NCBI GenBank assembly: GCA_035555975.1
Contig: DATMFV010000035.1
Span: 62,001 to 126,000 of the forward strand
Direction of reading: 5' to 3'
Source: DATMFV01 sp035555975
Lineage (GTDB): Bacteria > Verrucomicrobiota > Verrucomicrobiia > Chthoniobacterales > Chthoniobacteraceae
Length of the DNA stretch: 64,000 bases
Below the pieces are notes generated by a model. That model saw nothing but the letters and a program-made list of their open reading frames with translations, was not told the DNA's origin and did not search any database. Each line of letters begins with the position of its first letter. Within the stretch, counting starts at the first letter, position 1. Shown here one piece after another: positions 17,385 to 25,087 of the stretch. Both the position numbers and the translations under genes were made by a program.

Positions 17385-18242
17385 CTACGGGGCCCCGAAC
17401 CCATGCCCGCGGTCAACCCGCTCGCTCTCCGCATGGTTTTCCAGGGTTTCCGGAGGTTCCGGCTCTCCGAAAGGAAGCTCATCCTCCTCCATCGGATGAG
17501 GGGCGGGCGCGGACGCCTTGCCGGGAATGAAACAGAACTTCCCTTTGAAATGCCCCCCCTTTTCGACGTTGAGCGCCCGGGCGACCACGTCGCCTTCGAG
17601 CCAGCCGCGCCGGGTGACGGTCACCGTGCCGTCGATCTCCAGATTGGCCACCACGCGGCCTGAAATCTCCACCGCGCGCGCCTTGATCGGCCGCACCATC
17701 TCGACATCGCAACGCCGCTCCACAATGAGGTGGTTCACGTCGAGCCCGCCCGGGAACTTCCCCTTGAACCGGAGACGCGTCTCCCCCGAGCTTAACAGAT
17801 TGCCCCGGATGATCCCCTCCACATAGGCGTCGCAACAGATCACGCGGGGGCTGGTGATCTCCCCCTTGGCCGTGACGTGGACGTTGCCCTGTGTTTCGAT
17901 CCTCCGGCTGCTGACCGACTTGATCTTGATGTCGGTCAGGTCGATGTACCCGCTGCAAAAAGGGCAAAGGGTCGACTTGGCCGACCCCGAAACGGTATGC
18001 TTGCCCTTGCAGTTAAAACAGGTGACATCGCGATCCTTCTGATTGGAAAACAGCCCTCCGAATCTGGCGAAAAGAGACTCGCTCTTCTCGCCAGATTCTG
18101 CAGCCTGGGGTTTACCGAGTTCAAAATGCTCCCCGCAACGACGGCAGAACGTGCTCTTCGCATAAGGCGATTCGAGCTGCTCAAAGTCGCAATGAGGGCA
18201 ATGAACGGTAACTCTCCCGGTGGGAGGTGGACGCTTTCCCAT
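17385..18242 (-). CDS. Bactofilin-type protein with two N-terminal zinc ribbons
   Basis: 285 residues. The first 105 carry two Cys4 zinc ribbons: CPHC with CRRC (about residues 14-38) and CFNC with CPFC (about 75-97). Residues 110-235 are a bactofilin-like right-handed beta helix, with repeats such as GNVHVTAKGEITSPRVIC and ARAVEISGRVVANLEIDGTV. The tail is acidic and Pro-rich. Bactofilins polymerise into filaments at the cell envelope. The start is set at the ATG at 18242, with a GTG one codon before it. It follows the small bactofilin gene after 17 bases in one operon. The zinc ribbons suggest an added binding function, which is inferred. Confidence 0.82.
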   Translation of the reverse strand: MGKRPPPTGRVTVHCPHCDFEQLESPYAKSTFCRRCGEHFELGKPQAAESGEKSESLFARFGGLFSNQKDRDVTCFNCKGKHTVSGSAKSTLCPFCSGYIDLTDIKIKSVSSRRIETQGNVHVTAKGEITSPRVICCDAYVEGIIRGNLLSSGETRLRFKGKFPGGLDVNHLIVERRCDVEMVRPIKARAVEISGRVVANLEIDGTVTVTRRGWLEGDVVARALNVEKGGHFKGKFCFIPGKASAPAPHPMEEDELPFGEPEPPETLENHAESERVDRGHGFGAP

Positions 18243-18259
18243 CACGTGAGGGATTTATT

Positions 18260-18670
18260 TTATCGCCCGGTGTTGATGGCGGCTTTGTGCAGTTCGTTGG
18301 GACGGACGATTTCGGGCTGCTTCATGGCGACGCGGTTGGGGGTCACTTCGGACTTGCCGACAAACGTGGCGCCTTCTTCGATGACGAGGCGGGCGGCCTT
18401 CAGGTCGCCGATCAACTGCGCGCGGCCTTTGAGTTCGCACCGTTCCTCGACGGTGATGTTCCCTTGGACCTTGCCATGAACCGTGACCGACTTGGTCTTG
18501 ATCTCGCCGCGTACTTCGGCGTTTTCACCGACGATGAGAACGCCGGGGGAGAGGATTTCGCCTTCCACCTTCCCGTCAATGGTCAGGTCGTTGGAAAACT
18601 TGATGGAACCTTTGATCTCGACGTCGGAAGAAAGGGTGTTCTTGGTGTGGGTAGTATTGATTTCAGCCAT
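18260..18670 (-). CDS. Bactofilin family protein
   Basis: 136 residues, the usual size of a single-domain bactofilin. The core, residues 12-110, is a repeat of short beta strands with regular turns: EIKGSIKFSNDLTIDGKVEG, GVLIVGENAEVRGEIKTKSV, GKVQGNITVEERCELKG and GDLKAARLVIEEGATFVG. Such proteins polymerise without nucleotides and act as cytoskeletal scaffolds for cell shape or wall enzymes. The ATG at 18670 is preceded by an AAGAGA ribosome-binding site. It is the first gene of a pair with the zinc-ribbon bactofilin, and a TTGACA promoter lies about 170 bases upstream. Confidence 0.93.
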   Translation of the reverse strand: MAEINTTHTKNTLSSDVEIKGSIKFSNDLTIDGKVEGEILSPGVLIVGENAEVRGEIKTKSVTVHGKVQGNITVEERCELKGRAQLIGDLKAARLVIEEGATFVGKSEVTPNRVAMKQPEIVRPNELHKAAINTGR

Positions 18671-18841
18671 AATCTCTTGCTAGTTGTGGAAGGGTGAGGC
18701 GCGGTCAGAGGCGGCATCGCGGGCCGCCTCCCGTGCGGTTGGGTTCAGGGTGATAATTGCTCTCTAAAAAGACGTTGTTCCAACGATTCCGGTCCCGGAA
18801 AGACGGTGGTTTTCCAGGGGGTGGAAAGATCAACAAGCGAG

Positions 18842-18870
18842 ACTATCCGCACTTCAAAAACCGATGTCAA
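18842..18870 (-). promoter_or_regulatory. Promoter of the bactofilin operon
   Basis: On the minus strand TTGACA (18870-18865) is followed after 17 bases by GATAGT (18847-18842). Transcription would start near 18835, giving a leader of about 165 bases. The whole gap 18671-19002 holds no convincing gene; it contains this promoter and the hairpin at 18929-18968. Confidence 0.5.
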
Positions 18871-18928
18871 CCGGCTTTCCCCCGACGCGGCGAAAAAGTG
18901 GCGCAGCAGTGGATTTCCCGATGTTTTC

Positions 18929-18968
18929 AAGCGGCTTTCACAACAAAACATGGCGAAAGCCGCTTTTT
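18929..18968. terminator. Stem-loop between oxidoreductase and bactofilin genes
   Basis: A perfect 11-base inverted repeat (AAGCGGCTTTC and GAAAGCCGCTT) with a 15-base loop. Five T follow it on the plus strand; on the minus strand the tail is TTGAAAAC. It lies just after the end of the minus-strand trpG-oxidoreductase operon and probably ends that transcript. Confidence 0.6.
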
Positions 18969-19002
18969 ACAAGGGGAATATCAACGACATAACCGCCCGA
19001 GC

Positions 19003-20418
19003 CTACGCCAGTTCTTCGGCAGGGTAGGTCCAGATCTCGCTCAACGTCGGGTGATAATGGGGAATCGCAGCCAGGTCCGCCGCCGTGGCGCGAAAACGCA
19101 TCGCCACCGCCACTTCATGAATCAGTTCCGAAGCGTGCGCGCCGACCACCGCCGCGCCGACGATCTCGCCGCTCTCTTCGGAGACAAGCAGCTTCACAAA
19201 GCCTTCCTCCTCCCCGGCGACCATCGCCTTGCCGTGATCGGCAAACAGATACGACGCCACGCGGTACGGGATCGAGGCAATGCTCAGTTCCCGTTCCGTC
19301 AACCCGGCGACGGCCACTTCCGGATGCCCGAACACCACCGAAAGCCGCACCCGGTAGTCGATCTCCTCAAGCCGGTCGGCATCGGGCGTCCGGTCGTCGC
19401 GCCCGGCCTTGACCCAGCGCGCGGCATTGCGGACGGCGACTTCCGCCTGCTGGATGGCGATATGGACGATCTCGTACGGCCCGGCGACATCTCCGGCGGC
19501 GAAAATATGCGGGACGGAGGTCTGCTGGGTCGGCAGCACCTGCAAATGCCCCCGCATCATGGCGACCCCCGCCTTTTCCAGTGCGAGCCCGCCGGTGTTC
19601 GGCTCGCGCCCGAGCGCGGCAAAGATCGCCTCCGCCTCGACCGTGATCGTCTGGTCGACCTGCCGGAAGGTGACCCGTTTGCCGTTCTTCCCCGTTTCGA
19701 TCTTGAGCAGTTCCGTATGGGTGTAGACGCGGATGCCCCGCTTGCGAAAGCTTGCTTCGACACACTCCGCCACGTCGCGGTCGACCGATTTGAGCAACTG
19801 CCGCCCGCGCTGGATCAAGGTCACCTCCACGCCCATCACCGCATAAAACCAGGCAAACTCGACCGCCGTCGCCCCGCCGCCCAGGATGATGAGCGACGCG
19901 GGCAGTTCCCCCCTGAAGTCGAGCACGTCGTCGCTGTTGAGCGCCCCGCACTCGTCAAGCCCGGGGAGGTCGATCTTCTGGTGATCCGAACCGGTCGCCA
20001 GCAGGAAGGTCCGCGCGGTCAGTCGCGAACGGGAGCCGTCGGGGGCGGTCAGTTCCACCGTGTGCGGGTCGACAAACGCGGCGCGCGCCCGGTGAAAATC
20101 AAAACGACCGCTCTGGAGCTGCCTGGCGCGGTAGTCGGCAAACTCGGCCACCAGCCGCTCCTTGCGCTCGCGGATCGTCTCCCGGCAAAAGCCGATCTCC
20201 CCCGCGCTCAGCCCGAACTCCCCGGCCCGGCGCAGGGTGTCGTAGCGGTGGGCGGACTCCAGCAGCGTCTTGCTCGGCATGCAGCCGCGCAGGATACAGA
20301 GGCCGCCGAGGTCCGGCCCGGCTTCCACCAGCCCGACGCGCAGCCCGAGACCCGAAGCGGTCGAAGCCCCGTTGTAACCGGCGCTGCCGCCGCCAAGGAT
20401 CAGAAGGTCGTAGTCCAT
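19003..20418 (-). CDS. FAD-dependent pyridine nucleotide-disulfide oxidoreductase
   Basis: 471 residues of the dihydrolipoamide dehydrogenase/mercuric reductase type. The FAD-binding motif is ILGGGSAG at residues 7-14. The redox pair is in GGLCILRGCMPSK, Cys41 and Cys46. A second nucleotide motif ILGGGATAVEFAWF follows near residue 180, then VPHIFAAGDVAGPYEIVHIA, and the C-terminal dimerisation domain with HYHPTLSEIW supplies the catalytic His-Glu pair. There is no N-terminal metal-binding domain and no lipoyl or dehydrogenase-complex gene near it, so the substrate is open. It follows trpG after 9 bases and probably shares its message. Confidence 0.9.
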   Translation of the reverse strand: MDYDLLILGGGSAGYNGASTASGLGLRVGLVEAGPDLGGLCILRGCMPSKTLLESAHRYDTLRRAGEFGLSAGEIGFCRETIRERKERLVAEFADYRARQLQSGRFDFHRARAAFVDPHTVELTAPDGSRSRLTARTFLLATGSDHQKIDLPGLDECGALNSDDVLDFRGELPASLIILGGGATAVEFAWFYAVMGVEVTLIQRGRQLLKSVDRDVAECVEASFRKRGIRVYTHTELLKIETGKNGKRVTFRQVDQTITVEAEAIFAALGREPNTGGLALEKAGVAMMRGHLQVLPTQQTSVPHIFAAGDVAGPYEIVHIAIQQAEVAVRNAARWVKAGRDDRTPDADRLEEIDYRVRLSVVFGHPEVAVAGLTERELSIASIPYRVASYLFADHGKAMVAGEEEGFVKLLVSEESGEIVGAAVVGAHASELIHEVAVAMRFRATAADLAAIPHYHPTLSEIWTYPAEELA

Positions 20419-20427
20419 CCGGAGAGG

Positions 20428-20997
20428 CTACACCCCTTCGAGGAAGTTCTGCAACAGGCGCTTGCCGTGTTCGGTCAGAATCGACTCGGGATGGAACTGC
20501 ACCCCCTGGATCGGGTAATGGCGGTGCCGCAGGCCCATGATCTCCCCCTCGGCGGTCTCGGCGGTGATCTCCAGCGCGCTCTCGGGGAAACCATCGCGCC
20601 GCACCAGCAGCGAATGGTAGCGGGTCGCCTCGAACGGATTGGGGATGCCGGAAAAGACCCCCTCCCCGTTGTGGAGGATGGGGGAGGTCTTCCCGTGCAT
20701 CAGGCGGTCGGCGCGGACGACTTCGCCGCCGTAGACCTGCCCGATGCTCTGGTGCCCGAGACAGACCCCCAACAGCGGGATCTCCGGCCCGAAACGGCGG
20801 ATGACCTCGCAGCTCATGCCGGCTTCGTTCGGGGTACACGGCCCGGGCGAGATCACGATCTGCGACGGGCGCAGCGAAGCGACCTCCTCGAGCGTGATCT
20901 CGTCGTTGCGCCGCACCAGCAGCTCGGCCCCGAGTTCGCCGAAATACTGGACGAGGTTGTAGGTAAAGGAATCGTAGTTATCAATGACCAGTAACAT
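20428..20997 (-). CDS. trpG: Anthranilate synthase component II (glutamine amidotransferase)
   Basis: 189 residues, a class I glutamine amidotransferase that supplies ammonia to TrpE for anthranilate in tryptophan synthesis. The start MLLVIDNYDSFTYNL is typical. The catalytic triad is visible: Cys79 in GVCLGHQSIGQ, and His169 and Glu171 in VQFHPESILTEHG. The oxyanion segment is ISPGPCTPNEAG. It begins 16 bases after the end of trpE. The product could also serve PabB for folate, as PabA/TrpG proteins often do both, but trpE next door favours tryptophan. Confidence 0.93.
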   Translation of the reverse strand: MLLVIDNYDSFTYNLVQYFGELGAELLVRRNDEITLEEVASLRPSQIVISPGPCTPNEAGMSCEVIRRFGPEIPLLGVCLGHQSIGQVYGGEVVRADRLMHGKTSPILHNGEGVFSGIPNPFEATRYHSLLVRRDGFPESALEITAETAEGEIMGLRHRHYPIQGVQFHPESILTEHGKRLLQNFLEGV

Positions 20998-21013
20998 GGC
21001 AAAAACCCCTCTT

Positions 21014-22534
21014 TTAATGATGGTGGCAGCGCGGCGCGGCGGCCGAAGCGTGTTCAATGGCGCGGATGACGGCCTTCGCCTTGTTGACCGACTCCTGGTA
21101 CTCCCCTTCGGGCGAGGAATCGGCCACGACGCCGCCCCCCGCCTGCACGTACGCCTTGCCGTCTTTAAGCAGGGCGGAGCGGAGCGTGATGCATGAGTCG
21201 TGGTTCCCGTCGAACCCGAAGTAGCCGACCGCCCCGGCATAAGCGCCCCGGCGGCTTTTTTCGCATTCGCTGATGATCTGCATCGCGCGGATCTTCGGCG
21301 ACCCGGAGACGGTTCCCGCCGGAAAGGTGGCCCGCATCACGTCGTACGAACTGTTTCCCTCGCGCAGGCGGCCCGTCACGTTGGAGACAATGTGCATGAC
21401 GTGGCTGTAACGCTCGATCGTCATGAAATCGGTCACCTTCACGCTCCCGTACTCGGCGATCCGGCCAACGTCGTTGCGCGCCAGGTCGACCAGCATCAGG
21501 TGCTCGGCCCGTTCCTTTGCGTCGGCCAGCAGTTCCACGGCGTTTGCCTCGTCCTCCTCCGGCGTCTCCCCGCGGCGACGGGTTCCGGCGATCGGGCGGA
21601 TGGTGATCTCGCCGCCGATCGCCCGGACATGGACCTCGGGCGAGCTGCCGACCAGCGAAAACTGCCCGCCGAATTTCAGGCAGAAAAGATAGGGCGAAGG
21701 ATTGATGTAACGCAACGCCCGGTAGAGGTGGAGCGCGTCGCCGTCGTAGTCGACCTCGAAGCGTTGCGAGGGGACGGTCTGGAAGACATCGCCCGCGTGG
21801 ATGTATTCCTGCACCTTTTCGACCATCCGGTGGTACTCCTCGCGCGTCGTATTGCTCCCGGGCGGGTTGGCGGTCGTTTCCTGCGCGGTGTTGACCTGCG
21901 GCAGGAGCGCGGGCCGGGCGAGCCGTTCCAGCAGCGCCTCGATCTTTTCGCACGCGATGTCGTAGGCGGTATCGGGGTCGGTCCCTTCCAGGTAGGCGTT
22001 GGCGAGGATGCGGATCTGCCGCAGCTTGTGGTCAAAGATGAGCAGCGTGTCGGTGATCAGGAAGATCATGTCGGGCACGCCGAGCACGTCGGGCGGCAAT
22101 TCGCCCACGCTCGGCTCGAAGAAACGAACCGCGTCGTAGGAAATAAAGCCGACCGCGCCGCCGACAAAGCGGGGCAGTTACGGCAGCCGCACCGGGCGGT
22201 AGCGGGCCATCAGTTTTTCGAGGTCGCGGAGCGGGTCGCTTTCGCCCGAGCTAAAGCGGGTCGTCTCCCCGTTCTCGGTCACCTCGATCTCCCTCCCCCG
22301 GGCCTGAAAAAGGGTGCGGGGCCGGTGGCCGACGATGGAATAGCGCCCCCCTTCCTCGCTGTTTTCGGCGGATTCGAGGAGGAACGAATACCCCCCTTCC
22401 TCGTCGAGCTTGCGAAAGGCCGAGACCGGCGTCTCCACGTCGGAGATGAGCACCGTGCTGACGGGGATCAGGTTGCCCGAGGCGGCGAGCGTACGGAACG
22501 CTTCGCGCTCAGGCTGGATCAAATGCGTGGTCAT
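21014..22534 (-). pseudogene. trpE: Anthranilate synthase component I, interrupted by an in-frame TAA
   Basis: The frame from the ATG at 22534 to 21014 codes for a complete TrpE of about 506 residues, except that codon 119 is TAA (22180-22178). Before it stands the N-terminal part with PVSAFRKLDEEGGYSFLLES; after it, in the same frame, LPRFVGGAVGFISYDAVRFF continues without a break. All later motifs are intact: HAGDVFQTVPSQRFEV, IRPIAGTRRRG, LVDLARNDVGR, TVSGSPKIRAMQI and GGGVVADSSPEGEYQES. Relatives usually have Asp or Glu at the stop position, so a GAA to TAA change is the simplest cause. It may be a real recent nonsense mutation, a sequencing error or read-through; no frameshift is needed. 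Its order is hisI-trpE-trpG. Confidence 0.85.
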
Positions 22535-22586
22535 TGAGAAAAGAAAAAGTGTTTTCACGACCGGGCGGCCAAGACGCCGCTGGCGG

Positions 22587-22976
22587 TCATTGGGAATAAG
22601 TTTTGGAAGGGTCAAAGACCCGCTCTTCCTCCGTCGCTTCGGGAGCGCCGTTTTTGTCGAGCGGGCGGTAGAAACAGGACGAGTAGCCGGTGTGGCAGGC
22701 CCCTCCTTCCTGGTCGACTTCAAAGAGAAGGGTGTCGGCGTCGCAGTCGACATACCATCGGATCACGCGCTGGGTGTGCCCGCTGGTTTCGCCCTTGAGC
22801 CAGAGCTTCTGCCGCGACCGGCTCCAGTAGTGCATGAAGCCGGTTTCGAGGGTCTTTTCGAGCGCGAGCGGGTTCATCCAGGCCATCATCAGGACGCGCC
22901 CGGCGTCCGGTTTGTCGTTCTGGGTCTGCTGGACGATCGCGGGGATCAGGCCATCGGCGTTGTATTTGAAGTTCAT
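22587..22976 (-). CDS. hisI: Phosphoribosyl-AMP cyclohydrolase
   Basis: 129 residues of the HisI family, which opens the purine ring of phosphoribosyl-AMP in the third step of histidine synthesis and uses zinc and magnesium. Motifs are VLMMAWMNPLALEKTLETG, YWSRSRQKLWLKGETSGHTQ, the metal-binding CDADTLLFEV and the Cys pair in GGACHTGYSSCFYR. There is no fused HisE domain. It is the first gene of a group with trpE and trpG on the minus strand, 52 bases before trpE. An intrinsic-terminator hairpin and a micro-frame with two Trp and two His codons lie in its leader. Confidence 0.95.
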   Translation of the reverse strand: MNFKYNADGLIPAIVQQTQNDKPDAGRVLMMAWMNPLALEKTLETGFMHYWSRSRQKLWLKGETSGHTQRVIRWYVDCDADTLLFEVDQEGGACHTGYSSCFYRPLDKNGAPEATEEERVFDPSKTYSQ

Positions 22977-23003
22977 TTGGAAAAAGTCTTGGAAAAAAGA
23001 GTC

Positions 23004-23042
23004 AAAAAAAGCCCGACGATTCGAAGGACTGAATCATCGGGC
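23004..23042 (-). terminator. Intrinsic terminator/attenuator before hisI-trpE-trpG
   Basis: On the minus strand GCCCGATGATTC and GAATCGTCGGGC form a 12-base stem with one mismatch and an 8-base loop, followed directly by seven T (23010-23004). It lies between purU and hisI. It could simply end purU, or act as an attenuator for the his-trp genes. Confidence 0.75.
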
Positions 23043-23106
23043 AAAACGTACGACGCATCGGTGCGACGACTGCGACTGGTTATCTACCAGGACGCAAGCC
23101 CGTCTG

Positions 23107-23136
23107 CTAATGCCACCAATGCAAAAAGAATTTCAC
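23107..23136 (-). other. Possible leader peptide with His-Trp-Trp-His codons
   Basis: A ten-codon frame GTG to TAG encodes VKFFLHWWH. It has tandem TGG codons flanked by CAT codons and lies about 65 bases upstream of the terminator hairpin. CGGGC just after its stop (23102-23098) can pair with GCCCG, the outer 5' part of the terminator stem (23042-23038), as an antiterminator would. There is no clear ribosome-binding site, so this is tentative. Confidence 0.4.
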
Positions 23137-23192
23137 TGGAAAGCAGCTTTACACACTGCTGTGGGGTGACGCAAGCGGGAAAAAAGCGTTTT

Positions 23193-24047
23193 TTAATCCC
23201 GAAACACAATCGAGCGGCCCTTGTGCACCAGCACCCGCTCGCCGACGTGGTAACGCACCCCCCGCGCCAGCGCGAGCCGTTCGCAGTCGCGCCCCATCCG
23301 CAGGAGATCGTCGGGCGTATGGAAATGCTCCACGCGGATCACCTCCTGGTCGATGATCGGCCCCTGGTCGAGGTCGGCCGTGGCGTAGTGACAGGTCGCC
23401 CCGATCAGTTTCACCCCCCGTTCGTAGGCGCGGCGGTATGGGTTCGCCCCGGCGAAAGAGGGGAGGAAGGAGTGATGAATGTTGATGATCCGGTTTTTCC
23501 ACGTCTGGCAAAGCTCCGGCGGGATGATCTGCATATAGCGGGCGAGGACGATCAGGTCGGCCCGCAGCTCCTCAAACCGGGCGTTCATCGCCTCAAACGC
23601 CGCCGCCTTGTTCTCCGGGGTGACCGGGACGTACTCGAAAGGAATCCCCTCGCGCTCCACCAGTGGCCGAAGCTGTTCGTGGTTGCCGATCACCGCCGCG
23701 ATGTCGATCGGCAGTTCCCCGTTGCGCCACCGCCCGAGCAGGTCCATCAGGCAATGGCCCGCCTTGGAGACTATGATGACCACCCGGCTGCGCTGGCTGG
23801 CATCGTGCAGGAGCCAGCGGGCCTCGATCGACTCGGCGACCGGCGCAAACTCCGCCCGCAACGCGGCGAGGTCGAGCGGCAGGGTGTCGGAGTCGATCGC
23901 CAGCCGCGCAAAGAACCACCGGTTGAGCGGATCGGTGAATTGATGCACCTCCAGCAGGTTCCCGCCCTGGCAGGCGATAAACTGCGTCAGCCGCGACAAA
24001 AGCCCCACCTGGTCGGGACACGAGATTTTCAGAAGCGTTTGAGCCAT
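23193..24047 (-). CDS. purU: Formyltetrahydrofolate deformylase
   Basis: 284 residues. Residues 1-85 are an ACT domain (LLKISCPDQVGLLSRLTQFI), residues 90-284 a formyltransferase-like catalytic domain with ARYMQIIPPELC, NIHHSFLPSFAGANPYRRAY and GATCHYATADLDQGPIIDQE, which include the Asn-His-Asp active-site set. The enzyme hydrolyses 10-formyl-tetrahydrofolate to formate and tetrahydrofolate, feeding PurT or balancing one-carbon pools; the ACT domain usually senses glycine or methionine. Length and motifs are standard. It ends just before the terminator at 23042. Confidence 0.96.
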   Translation of the reverse strand: MAQTLLKISCPDQVGLLSRLTQFIACQGGNLLEVHQFTDPLNRWFFARLAIDSDTLPLDLAALRAEFAPVAESIEARWLLHDASQRSRVVIIVSKAGHCLMDLLGRWRNGELPIDIAAVIGNHEQLRPLVEREGIPFEYVPVTPENKAAAFEAMNARFEELRADLIVLARYMQIIPPELCQTWKNRIINIHHSFLPSFAGANPYRRAYERGVKLIGATCHYATADLDQGPIIDQEVIRVEHFHTPDDLLRMGRDCERLALARGVRYHVGERVLVHKGRSIVFRD

Positions 24048-24123
24048 AAGCGAAGAACTCCGTTGTAAGGCGGCGGGAAAAAAAGCGCAATACCCGGCGG
24101 GGTGATTGAAAGTGACGTTGGTT

Positions 24124-24990
24124 TTACTGAATCTTCAACTGAAGGTCTTCATACCCGGCGGCGATGATTTCCAGATGAAAGCGGATGAAAGGGGCGAGAT
24201 CATGGTTTCCCGTGTGCCAGCCTTGGGAAGAGGCTTTGAGCGCGGCGTAATATTGGGTGTCGCGGTTCTGGATGATTTCTTCCAGAGAGACCAGTTTGGG
24301 CATTTGAAGCCCGAGTTCCAGCAGGGCGGCGGTGGAGAGCAATCGGGAGACCCGGCCGTTTCCGTCGGCGAACGGGTGAATGCAGGTGAAATCAAATGCC
24401 AGAGCGGCGACGCAGATTTGAGGCGGGGCGGCTTCCTTGTTGATCGCTTCGTTGTAAGAAAGGCAGAGGCTTTCAATGGCCGCCTCGGTCTCTCTGGCCG
24501 GGGTGGGAGTGAATCGAAGCCGGTCCCCCCGGTCGGTGCGCTCAATGATCGCGTTGTCGCGCGTTTTGAATTGGCCCGCATGGCCGCTGCCCGCCATGGC
24601 GTACCGGTGAAGGGTGCGCAAAAGTTCGGGCGTCGGTTGGAGGGTGGCGGGGTCGGTCTGAAAAAGGTAGTCGAGGGCGGCCTTATAGTTGAGGACTTCG
24701 CGTTCTTCACGCCGGGTCGGAGGGATTCCCTGGTCGGCAAGATAGGCAATCTGCTGCTCGGGAACGTGAATGCCTTCGATGGCGCAGGAAGCCACCGCAG
24801 AAGTAATGATGGAGCTTTTTTTGAGTCTTTCCACAAAAGCGGTTTCCAGCCGCTTGAGTTCGCCTTCCCTCCCTTCCTCCCGTGCGGTGCGGACCAGCAG
24901 GGCGGCCAGCCCGTTGGAGAGGGAAAAACTCTCAAGTTTTCGATTCAGGAACGAGTGCATGTTTTTTGGAAGGACAAACCGGACAGCCAT
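24124..24990 (-). CDS. Fic/DOC family protein
   Basis: 288 residues. The Fic motif HPFADGNGRVSR is at residues 205-216, so the AMP-transferase site is intact. An inhibitory helix motif SCAIEG lies at 68-73, N-terminal to the Fic core, which marks class II Fic proteins that keep themselves inactive. The N-terminal part (LNRKLESFSLSNGLAALL) and the C-terminal PKLVSLEEIIQNRDTQYYAA match the common Fic/DUF4172-like layout. The start at 24990 is uncertain; an ATG at 24960 is an alternative. No antitoxin gene is adjacent, as expected when the inhibitor is built in. The target is unknown. Confidence 0.88.
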   Translation of the reverse strand: MAVRFVLPKNMHSFLNRKLESFSLSNGLAALLVRTAREEGREGELKRLETAFVERLKKSSIITSAVASCAIEGIHVPEQQIAYLADQGIPPTRREEREVLNYKAALDYLFQTDPATLQPTPELLRTLHRYAMAGSGHAGQFKTRDNAIIERTDRGDRLRFTPTPARETEAAIESLCLSYNEAINKEAAPPQICVAALAFDFTCIHPFADGNGRVSRLLSTAALLELGLQMPKLVSLEEIIQNRDTQYYAALKASSQGWHTGNHDLAPFIRFHLEIIAAGYEDLQLKIQ

Positions 24991-25087
24991 GGTAAAGCGG
25001 CGGGGAAAAAAGCGCAACGTTCGCCGCAAGACATTTGGACTGGCCGTAATGCAAAAGTTGACATTACCCTTCTGCCACCGAAGAAAA

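Noticed and set aside
18757..20994. A 745-codon open frame on the plus strand
   Set aside because: It runs antisense to the oxidoreductase and trpG genes and shows only the Arg/Pro/Gly-rich make-up of a GC-rich shadow frame, with no motif.
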